Of a stretch of 64,000 nucleotides of DNA, positions 16,349 through 26,004 are shown piece after piece (positions within the stretch are counted from its first letter, which is position 1; each line of letters starts with the position of its first letter). The stretch covers positions 1 to 64,000 of the forward strand of contig JAFUTO010000012.1 of NCBI GenBank assembly GCA_017484205.1, written 5' to 3'. Both the position numbers and the translations under genes were made by a program. The notes beneath the pieces were generated by a model. It did not search any database, was not told the DNA's origin, and worked only from the letters and a program-made list of their open reading frames with translations. This DNA is from Bacilli bacterium. Its GTDB lineage: Bacteria; Bacillota_I; Bacilli_A; RF39; UBA660.

Positions 16349-16362
16349 TTTCTATCTTTTTT
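16335..16362 (+). terminator. Terminator after coiled-coil gene
   Basis: GATAGAA pairs with TTCTATC and continues into T residues; the gene's stop codon lies in the loop. Confidence 0.65.
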
Positions 16363-16448
16363 TGTGTATGTAAACAAGGCAATAGTGAGATAAATAATTT
16401 TATGCTATGTAAAAAAGTGTCATTAGTTCATATAAATCTTAAAACGCC

Positions 16449-16478
16449 TTGTAAATAGTTATGTTTTTATGGTAAAAT
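16449..16478 (+). promoter_or_regulatory. Promoter of the CotH-VTC-DUF4956 cluster
   Basis: TTGTAA (16449-16454) and TAAAAT (16473-16478) are 18 bases apart, with TG upstream of the -10 box. It lies about 27 bases before the CotH gene, and the next four genes have no convincing promoter gaps. Confidence 0.45.
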
Positions 16479-16504
16479 TGATTAGATAAGGTTGGATTGG
16501 TAGA

Positions 16505-19381
16505 ATGATTAAATTTGATAAAGTAAAATTTAAAGAAAATTCTAAATATATTTTAATTATTCTTTTAGTGTTAAATCTATTGCTATTAGTAACGACAATA
16601 GTAAATAGGAAAACTAGCGTTTCAGTAATTGAAAATGATATAGAAGAATCAGGAGATTCTACTATAAATAAATTAGTGATTAATGAAATGTCTAACAATA
16701 ATGATGGTAGTTATGCTGCGGATAATGGTAAAATATATGATTGGATTGAATTATATAATGGTACAGATAAAGATATTGATTTGAATGGTTATAGTCTTTC
16801 TGACGATGATTCAAAGATTAAGTGGACATTTAGTGATACTATTATAAAATCAAAAGAATATTTAGTTGTTTTCCTAGCAGGAGAAAATATTGACGGGTTG
16901 TATGCTAATTTTGCGTTAAGCAAAAATGGTGGTGAAGTAGTTGTTTTAAAAAATAGAAGTGGCAAGGTTGTTGATATAGTTGAATCGGTAAAAACAAATA
17001 AAAATACTTCTTTAGCACGTACTTTAGATGGTGAATGGCAAGTAGTAAAACAAATTACGCCAGGATATGTAAATACTAAGGATGGTTATATAGAGTATAT
17101 AAAATCTTTAGAAAATTTATCAAATGATATTATAATTAATGAAGTATTAGTAAGAAATGGTGGACAATTTACTGATGATTATAGTGAATACAGTGGTTAT
17201 ATTGAACTTAAAAATACTACTGATTCAAAAATAGAATTGAAAGATTATAGTTTATCTGATAGTTTAACTGAACCATTTAAGTGGCAATTACCAGATATTA
17301 GTTTAAAATCTGGAGAGATTATTATGATATATACTTCGGGTAGAGACATTGATAGCGGTATATTACATACTAATTTTAAACTTAATTCTAAAAATGGTAA
17401 TGTTATTTTATCTAAAAATGGTGTTATTGTAGGAAATCTTGAATATGCTAATGTAGCTAATGGATATGCTCTTAGCTATGTAGATGGTAATTACCAAAAA
17501 ACAAGTGCATTATCTGGCGGATATGAAAATACCAGCGCAGGTGTTGATGAATTTTCAAAGCATAATGAAAAAATAAAAGATAGTTTAATTATCAATGAAG
17601 TAATGAATAATAATTATGAATATTTACCTCAAAATTCTGGTAATTATTATGATTGGATAGAACTTAAAAATAATACATCAGAAGTTATGAATTTAGGAGA
17701 ATATTATTTAACAACAACATTAAATGATCCTGAGATGTATAATTTACCTAATGTTGAATTAAAACCAGGAGAGTACTATATAATTATGGCTTCTGGTGAT
17801 ACCAATTTGAGTAATAGTTCATATAACCATGCTAATTTTAAAGTATCAAATGTGGAGTCAATATATATAACATCTAATAATAAGGTAATTGATGGTATAT
17901 TTATCGCGAATGTTCCAAATGGGTATAGTTATGGCCGCGATAATAGTTATGGATTTATATATATGGAGAAACCGACACCTGGAGCTAATAACAATTATGG
18001 ATTACGTGAAGTTGCATTTCTTCCAACATATTCAATTGAATCAGGAATATATAATGATGTAGAAAATGTTGTAGTTGAAATTAATTCTCCAGGGACTATT
18101 TATTACACATTAAATGGTGACAATCCAACTACACGCTCTAATGTGTATACAGGTCCAATTACATTAAATAAGACTTCTGTTGTAAAAGCTATAAGTGTGG
18201 AAGATAGCAAATATAATAGTGAGGTAGCAAATGCATCCTATATAATAAATGAAAATCATACTTTACCAGTTTTATCACTTGCGATTGATAATTCTAATTA
18301 TAAAGCAGTAGTTAATAATGTATGGGGTTCCACTGAAAAGGAAGCTTATGCTGCCTTTTTTTATGAAGATGAGAATTTTGAAATACCATGTGGGTTACAA
18401 TTGTTTGGTGGATCTACCCGTGCCTTACCTAAGCAAAGTTTTTCATTAAAGTTTAAAAAAATGTATGGCGAGGGTGAATTACATTATCAAGTCTTTGATA
18501 ATCGAGATAATAGTGTCTATAATACATTAGTATTAAGATCTGGTTCACAAGATTATAATGTATCTATGATGAGAGACCCAGTATTAACTTCTATTATGGA
18601 AGATACAAGTGTAGATGTTCAAGCGATGAGACCAGTTATTTTATATATCAATGGTTCATATTGGGGAATATATTTCTTAGATGAAAAAGTTGATGAAGAC
18701 TTTATATCTGCTCATTATAATGTAGGAGAAGAGGGAACCAATATTGTTCGTGTAGATGGTAATGTGTCAGTAGGTAGTGGTGCTTCATATGAGGAATTAT
18801 TAACATACATGAAGACACATAATATGGCGAGTAGTGAGGCTTATGAATATGTTAAAGAGAGAATTGATATAGATAATTTAATAGAATTTTGGATTGCAGA
18901 GACTTATCTTACAAATAATGATATAATAAATTGTAGAGTTTTTTCTAATCCTAATATTGATGGTGGTAAATGGAATTTTATCTTTTATGATTTAGATTTT
19001 GCTATGTATTATCCTTCAGTTAATTATTATAATATAATGAATGATCCAAGTGGAATGGGTAGCATGCAAATAAGGTCTGATTTAACATTGAACTTGTTTA
19101 AGAATAGTGAATTTCGAAATAGATTTGTTGAAAAGTTAAGTGAAATGTTAAAAAATGAGTGGAGTGAAGAAAATGTCATATCAAAGATAGATGAATACTA
19201 TGATTTACTCAAACCAGAAATGGCAAGAAATGTAGCAAGATGGGGATCATCTATGACTGCATGGGAGCGCGAAGTAGAAAATTTAAGAAATTTCGCGCGT
19301 AAACGAAAAAACTATTTATTATCTCAAACTAAGAGCTATTTTAAATTGTCAGATGAAGAAATGAGTGTGTTCTATGAATAA
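16505..19381 (+). CDS. CotH-kinase-domain surface protein with three lamin-tail domains
   Basis: The 958-residue protein has one N-terminal membrane span (about 15-34), so it is probably outward-facing and membrane-tethered. Three lamin-tail domains follow, each with an INE(M/V) start, a (W/Y)IEL(Y/K)N centre and a GE/EYL strand (about 58-195, 208-340, 360-495). Then comes a chitobiase C-terminal-like domain with GTIYYTLNGDNPT (about 530-570) and a CotH domain (about 600-900). The CotH part shows SFSLKFKK, VLRSG, LYINGSYWGIYFLDEKVDEDF, AETYLTNND (about 800) and FYDLDFAMY (about 830), the last two matching metal/catalytic Asp regions. B. subtilis CotH is a spore-coat protein kinase. The target here is unknown. 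Confidence 0.87.
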   Translation: MIKFDKVKFKENSKYILIILLVLNLLLLVTTIVNRKTSVSVIENDIEESGDSTINKLVINEMSNNNDGSYAADNGKIYDWIELYNGTDKDIDLNGYSLSDDDSKIKWTFSDTIIKSKEYLVVFLAGENIDGLYANFALSKNGGEVVVLKNRSGKVVDIVESVKTNKNTSLARTLDGEWQVVKQITPGYVNTKDGYIEYIKSLENLSNDIIINEVLVRNGGQFTDDYSEYSGYIELKNTTDSKIELKDYSLSDSLTEPFKWQLPDISLKSGEIIMIYTSGRDIDSGILHTNFKLNSKNGNVILSKNGVIVGNLEYANVANGYALSYVDGNYQKTSALSGGYENTSAGVDEFSKHNEKIKDSLIINEVMNNNYEYLPQNSGNYYDWIELKNNTSEVMNLGEYYLTTTLNDPEMYNLPNVELKPGEYYIIMASGDTNLSNSSYNHANFKVSNVESIYITSNNKVIDGIFIANVPNGYSYGRDNSYGFIYMEKPTPGANNNYGLREVAFLPTYSIESGIYNDVENVVVEINSPGTIYYTLNGDNPTTRSNVYTGPITLNKTSVVKAISVEDSKYNSEVANASYIINENHTLPVLSLAIDNSNYKAVVNNVWGSTEKEAYAAFFYEDENFEIPCGLQLFGGSTRALPKQSFSLKFKKMYGEGELHYQVFDNRDNSVYNTLVLRSGSQDYNVSMMRDPVLTSIMEDTSVDVQAMRPVILYINGSYWGIYFLDEKVDEDFISAHYNVGEEGTNIVRVDGNVSVGSGASYEELLTYMKTHNMASSEAYEYVKERIDIDNLIEFWIAETYLTNNDIINCRVFSNPNIDGGKWNFIFYDLDFAMYYPSVNYYNIMNDPSGMGSMQIRSDLTLNLFKNSEFRNRFVEKLSEMLKNEWSEENVISKIDEYYDLLKPEMARNVARWGSSMTAWEREVENLRNFARKRKNYLLSQTKSYFKLSDEEMSVFYE

Positions 19382-20051
19382 TAAAAAGTATAGACATGAA
19401 ATTAAATTTTTAATTAATAAGTCATCGGCAACTATTCTAAAAGAAAGATTACTAAGTATTATGGATGTAGATGCGAATGGTAAAGAAGGATATTTTATTA
19501 GGAGTTTATATTATGATACACCATTATCTGATGCTTATTATGAAAAAATAGATGGTGTAGAATATCGTACTAAATATCGCATTAGAATGTATAATGGTGA
19601 TGATAAATTTATTCGTTTAGAGAAAAAAATAAAAGATAATGATATGACTGCTAAAGAGCAAATAACTATTAGCAAAAAAGAATTAGAGAATATTTTAAAT
19701 GATAAATTTTCTATCTATGATGTAGAAGATAATTTACTAAAAGAATTTTTAATTGAAATAAAGACAAAACATTTAATGCCTTCAGTAATAGTTGATTATG
19801 ATAGATTTGCGTTAACATATCCTATATCGGATGTTAGAGTTACATTTGATTATAATATAAAATCAGGTAAATATGATTATAATCTATTTAATTATAATAA
19901 TGATTATTTTGAAGTTATAGATGATAATATGATTGTTCTTGAGGTTAAATTTAACGATATGTTACCTGATACTATAAGAGGTGTTTTAACTACGATACCA
20001 AGCATAAGAAATGCATTTTCTAAATTTGCAATATGTCGTAGTGTTAAGTAA
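19374..20051 (+). CDS. VTC-domain (polyphosphate polymerase-like) protein
   Basis: This 225-residue tunnel-fold protein has KYRHEIKFLI at the start, IRSLYYDTP, TKYRIRMYNG, IRLEKKI and the late acidic strand MIVLEVKFND. This spacing of Lys/Arg/Glu pairs is typical of VTC catalytic cores that make polyphosphate from NTPs. No membrane span is present. It overlaps the CotH stop codon (ATGAATAA) and is followed 12 bases later by DUF4956. The three together recur in other Bacillota, to my knowledge without a proven function. The ATG at 19374 is preferred to one three codons earlier because it begins at the conserved N-terminus. Confidence 0.88.
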   Translation: MNNKKYRHEIKFLINKSSATILKERLLSIMDVDANGKEGYFIRSLYYDTPLSDAYYEKIDGVEYRTKYRIRMYNGDDKFIRLEKKIKDNDMTAKEQITISKKELENILNDKFSIYDVEDNLLKEFLIEIKTKHLMPSVIVDYDRFALTYPISDVRVTFDYNIKSGKYDYNLFNYNNDYFEVIDDNMIVLEVKFNDMLPDTIRGVLTTIPSIRNAFSKFAICRSVK

Positions 20052-20063
20052 AGGAGTGAAATT

Positions 20064-20735
20064 ATGAGTTTTGTAGATGTGTTTAAAAGAAGTTTTATTG
20101 AACAGTTTACTGGTACTATATCTGTTCAAAGTATAATATTATCATTGGGTACTGCTTTTATAATAAGTGTATTTATATTATTTGTTTATAAAAAAACATA
20201 TACAGGTGTTGTATATTCAAAATCGTTTTCTTTATCAATTTTATTACTAGCACTTGTAACAACTTTGATTATTCAAACAATTAGTTCAAACATAACTTTA
20301 TCATTAGGTATGGTAGGTGCTTTATCAATAGTTCGTTTTAGAACGGCTGTTAAAGAACCTGTTGATACAGGATTTATGTTTTGGGCTATTACGGCAGGTA
20401 TTATGGCAGGAGCTAATTTATATATAGCTGCTATAGTAGGTTCATTAATAGTAGGACTTTTATATTTTATATGTTATTCATTTGGACTTAGAATGGGTAA
20501 TAAGTATTTAGTTATTATAAAGTATAAAGATTCTGCAGCAGATAAAGTAGAGAAAGAACTATCTAATTTAGTTAAATATAAAGTTAAGAGTCGTTCTATT
20601 AGTAATGGTATAATTGAATATTCATTTGAAATAGAATTATCTGATGAAAGTCAAAAACTAATAGATAAAATAAGTAGTATTTCTGGAGTAGAAAATACAA
20701 ATATTGTCAGTTATCAAAATGACTTTGGTGTATAA
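20064..20735 (+). CDS. DUF4956 membrane protein
   Basis: The 223-residue protein has about four hydrophobic spans (about 21-40, 53-75, 77-100, 112-140) and the family motif SLGMVGALSIVRFRTAVKEP, followed by a soluble C-terminal domain. DUF4956 proteins are usually encoded beside VTC proteins and may form the membrane part of a polyphosphate-making or exporting unit (inference). An AAAGGAG site precedes the ATG. The stop overlaps the next start by one base. Confidence 0.9.
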   Translation: MSFVDVFKRSFIEQFTGTISVQSIILSLGTAFIISVFILFVYKKTYTGVVYSKSFSLSILLLALVTTLIIQTISSNITLSLGMVGALSIVRFRTAVKEPVDTGFMFWAITAGIMAGANLYIAAIVGSLIVGLLYFICYSFGLRMGNKYLVIIKYKDSAADKVEKELSNLVKYKVKSRSISNGIIEYSFEIELSDESQKLIDKISSISGVENTNIVSYQNDFGV

Positions 20736-21985
20736 TGAAAAAATCAAGATTAATTTTTAATATATTAAGTATTCTTTTTATTAGTTCACTTATTATTATT
20801 TATGGATATCGTTTAATTCATTATTATAGATTAGAACATCCGAAATATACAGAAAAAGAGACAAAATTATATGAAGTATTATTTAATAATAAGGGAATTG
20901 AAGGAACTGATGATGGTTTACAAACAAAAGATGGTAAATATGTATATGGTTCTAAATCAGATGATAATTATGCCTATTATGCAGGTAGAATTTGGAGAAT
21001 CATAGGTATAGATGAAAATAATGATATTAGAATGATAACTGATGAAGTTGAGACAATATTAGAGTGGGATAATGATACTACATTTGAAAACTCTGATATA
21101 TACAAGTGGTTAAATAAAACAGAAGATGAACATTCTGGAATATTTTATAATAGTTTAAAAGGTGAGACTGAAAAATTAGTAGGTGAAATAAGTATACTTA
21201 GTAGTGAAGATTATAATTTGTTAGAGATTAATAATTATATCAATAATAATGTTCCTTTTTGGATTAACGATAATGGTCCAGCATATTTAGTTTCTGGTGA
21301 TATTACTCCTACTAAAACAAATAATGTGATTGGTGTAAGACCTGTTGTTACTATTGAAGGCGACCTTATATATATATCTGGAAATGGTTCAAAGACTGAT
21401 CCATATATAATAACTAAAGTAGATAAAAATACTTTGAATGATGTATTTGTAGGTGAATACATTAATTATAGTGGTTATGTGTGGCGTGTTATAAAAACAG
21501 AACCAGATAAGATTAAAATAGCGCTTAATGATACATTAGATATTGATATTAGTTATAACGCTAATAATACTTATTCCTTAAGTACTGGTGTAGGTGAATA
21601 TCTAAATAATACATTTGTAAATAATTTAGAAAACAATGATTATATTATCTCTAATGATTATTATATAGGTAGTTATAATCCAGATGGTATCTATAGTTAT
21701 ATGAATGTCTACAATAATAGTATAAATACTAGAGTAGGTATGTATTATGTAGGAGAATTTTATATAAATCAATTTGAAAATATATATACATTAACACCAT
21801 ATTCAAGTACTAAAAATACTATATATATAATTAATAATAATAAAAAATTATATGCAGATTATGTAACAACTAAGCATAAAGTAAGACCAACAATATATAT
21901 AGATTCTAATTTAAATATATTATCAGGTAATGGTTTAGAAGAAAGTCCTTATGAGGTGGGTAGACAATATGAAGACGAAAACTAA
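20735..21985 (+). CDS. Membrane-anchored protein with two DUF6273-like domains
   Basis: The 416-residue protein has an N-terminal span (about 7-27) and two similar extracellular halves. Each contains an aromatic motif for a short beta unit ((Y)AGRIWRIIGI in the first, SGYVWRVIKTE in the second) and closes with RP(V/T) and a (I/L)SGNG(S/L)xxxPY motif. This pattern is typical of DUF6273-like surface modules. It is translationally coupled to DUF4956 (start overlaps its stop) and overlaps the following glycosidase gene by 17 bases. Function is unknown; the position suggests a partner of the CotH/VTC cluster. Confidence 0.75.
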   Translation: MKKSRLIFNILSILFISSLIIIYGYRLIHYYRLEHPKYTEKETKLYEVLFNNKGIEGTDDGLQTKDGKYVYGSKSDDNYAYYAGRIWRIIGIDENNDIRMITDEVETILEWDNDTTFENSDIYKWLNKTEDEHSGIFYNSLKGETEKLVGEISILSSEDYNLLEINNYINNNVPFWINDNGPAYLVSGDITPTKTNNVIGVRPVVTIEGDLIYISGNGSKTDPYIITKVDKNTLNDVFVGEYINYSGYVWRVIKTEPDKIKIALNDTLDIDISYNANNTYSLSTGVGEYLNNTFVNNLENNDYIISNDYYIGSYNPDGIYSYMNVYNNSINTRVGMYYVGEFYINQFENIYTLTPYSSTKNTIYIINNNKKLYADYVTTKHKVRPTIYIDSNLNILSGNGLEESPYEVGRQYEDEN

Positions 21986-23012
21986 AAGAAAAACTAACAA
22001 ATTAACGATATTTTTATTCATATTAGATATCTTAGCATGTATATGTTTATTTCTAGCATATGGACCTATTTCTTATTTTAGAACGATGCTTGTTACAACT
22101 GCTATGGAGACAGCTACACATCATTATTTAGCTAGAACATTATATAGTGATGCTATAATTGCAAAAGTGTTAAATAGTAATTATATTGCTGAAAATGATA
22201 ATAGTACTGATACTTCTTTAATAAAATTTGATAATCAAGATGATGGTAATTATGAATCGATTTATGAGGAACAAATATTAAAAAGAGATGAAGGTAATGA
22301 TTTATATAAGATTATAGAAATTAATGAAAATGGATATGCAGGATATCTAGCTGTAATATATGATCCATCTAAATTGTCGTTAGTTATGGCAAAAAATCCA
22401 ATGCGTGGTGGTCAAACTTTAACTCAAATTACAGAAACATACAATGCTGTACTTGCAACTAATGCTGGTGGACATTATTATCCTTATGGTATATCTAATT
22501 ATTCTATAAATCCAGCTGGTTCTATCATAAAAGATGGTGAACTATATTTTGCAGGCGTAAGGCCTTCAGGATGGGGTGGAGGATTTATTGGTTTTACTTT
22601 TGATAATGTATTATTACTAAGCAAAGGAACAGCTGATGAAGTAATTGCATCTGGTATGCGTGATGCAATGGAATTTGGCCCATTTCTAATTGTTAATGGA
22701 GAACCTTCTAGGGTAGTAGGTAATGGTGGATATGGCCTAGCGCCTAGAACAGCTATTGGTCAAAGAAAAGATGGTATTGTATTACTATTAGTAATTGATG
22801 GTAGAAGTGTAGGACATAGTCTTGGTATAGATATGAATTCTATGATTGATATCTTTATACGTTATGGTGCTTATAATGCTGCTAATCTAGATGGTGGTGG
22901 ATCATCCGCTATGGCCGTTAATCATGTAATTATCAATCAACCTCAAATGTATGGCTATGCAAGTAATAGATACTTATATAATGCTTGGGCATTAATAGAT
23001 AGTGAAGAATAA
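21969..23012 (+). CDS. Phosphodiester glycosidase (NAGPA-like) family protein
   Basis: The 347-residue protein is anchored by one N-terminal span (about 13-36). The NAGPA/DUF2233 core shows TNAGGHYYP, DGELYFAG, RTAIGQRKDGIVLLLVIDG and the signature NLDGGGSSAM near the C-terminus. Family enzymes cleave phosphodiester-linked sugars, such as GlcNAc-phosphodiesters, outside the cell. It follows the CotH-VTC cluster with overlapping coding, so it probably acts on the same envelope polymer (inference). The ATG at 21969 has GAGGTG about 10 bases upstream; the earlier in-frame ATG at 21951 would start inside the ribosome site region. Confidence 0.88.
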   Translation: MKTKTKRKTNKLTIFLFILDILACICLFLAYGPISYFRTMLVTTAMETATHHYLARTLYSDAIIAKVLNSNYIAENDNSTDTSLIKFDNQDDGNYESIYEEQILKRDEGNDLYKIIEINENGYAGYLAVIYDPSKLSLVMAKNPMRGGQTLTQITETYNAVLATNAGGHYYPYGISNYSINPAGSIIKDGELYFAGVRPSGWGGGFIGFTFDNVLLLSKGTADEVIASGMRDAMEFGPFLIVNGEPSRVVGNGGYGLAPRTAIGQRKDGIVLLLVIDGRSVGHSLGIDMNSMIDIFIRYGAYNAANLDGGGSSAMAVNHVIINQPQMYGYASNRYLYNAWALIDSEE

Positions 23013-23037
23013 ATGTATATTAATACATTTTTTCTTT
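23011..23037 (+). terminator. Terminator of the CotH-VTC cluster
   Basis: AAATGTAT pairs with ATACATTT and runs into T residues right at the glycosidase stop codon. Confidence 0.65.
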
Positions 23038-23075
23038 TTATGAAAATATGATAAAATTAGTTTGAGGTTGATAAT

Positions 23076-23543
23076 ATGAAAAGAAGTGCGGGAATATTAG
23101 TATATAAATATGAAGATAATAAAATTAAAGTATTATTAAGTCATTTTGGTGGACCATATTGGCAAGGTGTAGATAAAGGTGGTTGGTCTATTCCAAAGGG
23201 TGAAATGGAAAATGTAGAAAAAGCTATTGATGCAGCTAAAAGAGAATTTAATGAAGAAACTAATTTAAAGATATCTACAAATTTAGATTTCCTTGCAAGT
23301 AGAAAAGTTAGTAATAATAAACTTGTTATAATGTTTTATACAAATAGTGATTTTGATTTAAAAGAATGCAAGAGCAATAATTTTGAAATGGAATTTCCCA
23401 AAGGATCAGGTAAGAAATGTACTTTTCCAGAGATGGATAAATATGAATGGATGGATTTAAATAAAGCAAAGGAAATGATTATTGAAAGTCAATTATATTT
23501 TTTAGATAGATTAGAAGAGAATTTAAATAATTTACATATGTAA
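23076..23543 (+). CDS. NUDIX hydrolase
   Basis: The 155-residue protein has a full Nudix box, GEMENVEKAIDAAKREFNEET (Gly-x5-Glu-x7-Arg-Glu-x-x-Glu-Glu, about residues 46-66). It is preceded by a KGGWSIPK strand and begins SAGILVYKY. Such proteins hydrolyse nucleoside diphosphates linked to another moiety; the VDKGGW...PKGE form is common in small diadenosine-polyphosphate or NTP pyrophosphatases. The substrate cannot be assigned. It is monocistronic, before a decayed region. Confidence 0.9.
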   Translation: MKRSAGILVYKYEDNKIKVLLSHFGGPYWQGVDKGGWSIPKGEMENVEKAIDAAKREFNEETNLKISTNLDFLASRKVSNNKLVIMFYTNSDFDLKECKSNNFEMEFPKGSGKKCTFPEMDKYEWMDLNKAKEMIIESQLYFLDRLEENLNNLHM

Positions 23544-23550
23544 ATATAAA

Positions 23551-23770
23551 TGTTATAAAAGAATATCTTGATAGTGATGATATTGATATAACAAATGAAT
23601 AAAGGGAAGTAATTAATAGTTTATTGGAAGATAAAAAAGCAAATGCTATTTAAATCTAGTTATGGATAATTATCTTTCATACACAATAAATGAAAATTAT
23701 GAGGTAGATCAAAAAAATAGATAAAATAATTGATTTTAGTATCGAATATAAAGATAAAAAAGAGAAGTAA
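23551..23770 (+). pseudogene. Decayed coding remnant
   Basis: The 371-base gap 23544-23914 has no intact gene. One frame from about 23552 reads a plausible helical peptide, INVIKEYLDSDDIDITNE, then a TAA where a Gln would fit, then REVINSLLEDKKANAI and another stop. A second fragment (MDNYLSYTINENYEVDQ) follows near 23663. This looks like a small gene broken by stops, of unknown family. The right-hand part holds a short hairpin (about 23760-23780) and the LytTR site. Remnant status is inference. Confidence 0.35.
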
Positions 23771-23800
23771 TACTTCTTTTATCTTGCATATACAAATGCT

Positions 23801-23830
23801 ATTTTTTACAAATAAATTGTATTTTATGAC
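23801..23830 (+). promoter_or_regulatory. LytTR-type operator, copy 1 (response regulator promoter)
   Basis: Direct repeats ATTTTTTAC (23801-23809) and ATTTTATGAC (23821-23830) have 21 bases between equivalent positions, the geometry of AgrA/LytTR sites. Near-identical pairs occur at 24617 and 26010. A TATAAT-like box follows before the ATG at 23915. Confidence 0.65.
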
Positions 23831-23914
23831 ATAATTATAAATATAATAATTATAAAGTGTTAATATAAATATATATTTTTATATAAATAATATTAGATAT
23901 ATGGAGTGTGAGTT

Positions 23915-24601
23915 ATGAACATTAGTATATGTGATGATGAAGAAAATGTATTATTATCTATAAAATCATTGCTAAAGGATGTTGTAGGCAGTGATGTTAA
24001 CATAAACATTTTTAAAAATGAGAGGGAATTAAAAAAAACTCTAAATGATATAGATATTCTTTTTATGGATATAAAATTAAAAGATAAAAATGGTATAGAT
24101 TTTATCAAAGAAAATAAAGAATTGTTAAAAAATACTAAATTAATATATATTACGGGATATGATGAATATATAGAAGATATTTTTGAAACCGATCCAATAT
24201 ATTTATTAAAAAAACCTATAACAAAAGAAAAATTAGAAAAAGTGTTTAATAAGATAAAAAGACAAAATGATATAGATGATAAGATAATTTCTTTGAAAAT
24301 TGGTAAAGAAGTTAATAATATTAAGGTGAAAGATATTATATACATTGAAAGTTATGGACGAACGATAACTTTATATCTTGCTGATGAAAGTAAAGTAACT
24401 TCATATAATAAAATATCATCTATTTTAGAAATATTACCTGAAAATTTTATTAAAATACATAAAAGTTATGTTATTAATGTAAGTAAAGTAAAGAAGTATA
24501 AAAAATATGAGGTAATACTAGAAAATGATAAAATATTACCTATAAGTAGACTTAACGCTGATAATGTTAAAAAGGTAATGTTGCGTTACATAAAAAATTA
24601 G
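23915..24601 (+). CDS. LytTR family response regulator
   Basis: The 228-residue protein has a receiver domain (about 1-115) with the acidic pair CDDEE, phospho-acceptor Asp in ILFMDIKLKDKNG (about 53), a Thr position in YITGYDEY and Lys in LLKKPI. A LytTR DNA-binding domain (about 125-225) follows with IKVKDIIYIESYGR, FIKIHKSYVIN and LPISRL. Family members bind pairs of direct repeats and activate secretion, quorum or surface genes. The partner kinase is encoded 98 bases downstream. A matching direct repeat is upstream of this gene, so autoregulation is likely. Confidence 0.95.
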   Translation: MNISICDDEENVLLSIKSLLKDVVGSDVNINIFKNERELKKTLNDIDILFMDIKLKDKNGIDFIKENKELLKNTKLIYITGYDEYIEDIFETDPIYLLKKPITKEKLEKVFNKIKRQNDIDDKIISLKIGKEVNNIKVKDIIYIESYGRTITLYLADESKVTSYNKISSILEILPENFIKIHKSYVINVSKVKKYKKYEVILENDKILPISRLNADNVKKVMLRYIKN

Positions 24602-24623
24602 TATACATAGTATGCTAATTTTT
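24594..24623 (+). terminator. Terminator after the response regulator
   Basis: An ATTAGTATAC / GTATGCTAAT hairpin ends in T residues. Its 3' arm runs into the LytTR repeat of the kinase promoter. Confidence 0.6.
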
Positions 24624-24646
24624 ACATTTAAAGTGTATTTTGTTAC
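24617..24646 (+). promoter_or_regulatory. LytTR-type operator, copy 2 (kinase promoter)
   Basis: AATTTTTAC (24617-24625) and ATTTTGTTAC (24637-24646), period 21, are followed 14 bases later by TACAAT (24661-24666). The same arrangement is found before the regulator gene and the surface protein gene. Confidence 0.65.
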
Positions 24647-24699
24647 ACAAATATAAATGGTACAATATATAATGGTATGATTTAAAAGGATGTGATTTT

Positions 24700-26004
24700 A
24701 TGAATACAATAGTTAATACAACTATATCTACACTTATGACATTAATTTTATTAATAATAACTAGTTTTTTTATTGCCAATGTTATAACTCCTAAGAAAGA
24801 TGATAAATATAATTTTTTAAGGGTACTTAGTGTATTTACTTTTTTCTATTTATTATCCAAAATAAATAAACATCTATATGAGTGGAAAAGTATTATAATG
24901 ATGTTAGCATATATTGTATCTATATTTGCACTATCAAAGGATAAATGGTATAAAAAAATACTTATATTCATTATTGTATTTGGAAGCATGCTTTTATTAA
25001 ATGGTTATGTAAATGATTTAATAGGGTTAAGGTTTGGTTATAGTCGTAGTGAATTAAAGGAATTATTGTCTACTACAGAAGGTTACTATTATTTTTTAGA
25101 TTTGGTAAATGATTATGCTTTTACCAATGCTATGAGTGGTTTGATTAATATTGCTAGTAGTTTTATATTTATCACATTGTTGCTTTTAAAAAATAAAAAT
25201 TTTAAGAGCTTTGACATATTTTTAAATACTTTTTTTATAACATTTCTAAGTGTTTTTACATGTATATTATCATTATTTTATATGGATGATATGATGGCAA
25301 CTATCACTTTAGCTATTGTATCAACAATGACAGTATTTATATCTATTTATAGTTATAAAAAATTAGAGTTTTATCAGATACATTATAAACAAGAAGTAGA
25401 ACTTAAATATTTAAAAGATAAAGAAGTAATGCAATATGAATATTATAAACAAATATCAATAAAAGAAGAAGAAATAAGAAAGATAAATCATGATATTAGG
25501 AATGATTTACAAGTAGTAGTAGGCTTAAAGAATGAAAAAGATAGAATAGATTTTATAAATAAAATAAATGATAGATTGGACAAAGATAATATAAAAAGTT
25601 ATAGTAAAAATGAGATTTTAAATATTTTGCTTAACATTAAATCAATTGAAGCAAAAAAATATGATATTGATATGGATATTAATATTGGATGTAGTATTAA
25701 TTTTATGGAAGATATAGATATATGTAATCTCTTTACTAATATTATTGATAATGCGATTGAGGCATCTAAAGAAACTAATGATAAAAAAGTATCCTTATTA
25801 GTTAAATCAAATAAAGGAAATATTAATATAATTGTAAGTAACAGCTTTAAACATAAGAATAAATTATTCCTTAGTAACAAAGGGAAAAATCATGGTTATG
25901 GATTAAAAATTATTGATGATATTGTATCTAAATATAATGGGGATATAAGTTATACTTATGAAAATAATATTTTTGAATTAGTTGTAATGATAGCAGAAAA
26001 ATAG
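24700..26004 (+). CDS. Sensor histidine kinase, AgrC/GHKL (HPK10-like) type
   Basis: The 434-residue protein begins with about six hydrophobic spans (1-225), then a helical linker and dimerisation helix with the phospho-His in RKINHDIRNDLQVV (about 262). A GHKL ATPase follows, with the N box NIIDNAIEAS (about 347) and a Gly-rich HGYGLKIIDD box near the end. This matches kinases that pair with LytTR regulators, many of which sense peptides. No AgrB/AgrD-like peptide system is seen beside it, so the signal is unknown. It has its own LytTR-type operator. Confidence 0.93.
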   Translation: MNTIVNTTISTLMTLILLIITSFFIANVITPKKDDKYNFLRVLSVFTFFYLLSKINKHLYEWKSIIMMLAYIVSIFALSKDKWYKKILIFIIVFGSMLLLNGYVNDLIGLRFGYSRSELKELLSTTEGYYYFLDLVNDYAFTNAMSGLINIASSFIFITLLLLKNKNFKSFDIFLNTFFITFLSVFTCILSLFYMDDMMATITLAIVSTMTVFISIYSYKKLEFYQIHYKQEVELKYLKDKEVMQYEYYKQISIKEEEIRKINHDIRNDLQVVVGLKNEKDRIDFINKINDRLDKDNIKSYSKNEILNILLNIKSIEAKKYDIDMDINIGCSINFMEDIDICNLFTNIIDNAIEASKETNDKKVSLLVKSNKGNINIIVSNSFKHKNKLFLSNKGKNHGYGLKIIDDIVSKYNGDISYTYENNIFELVVMIAEK

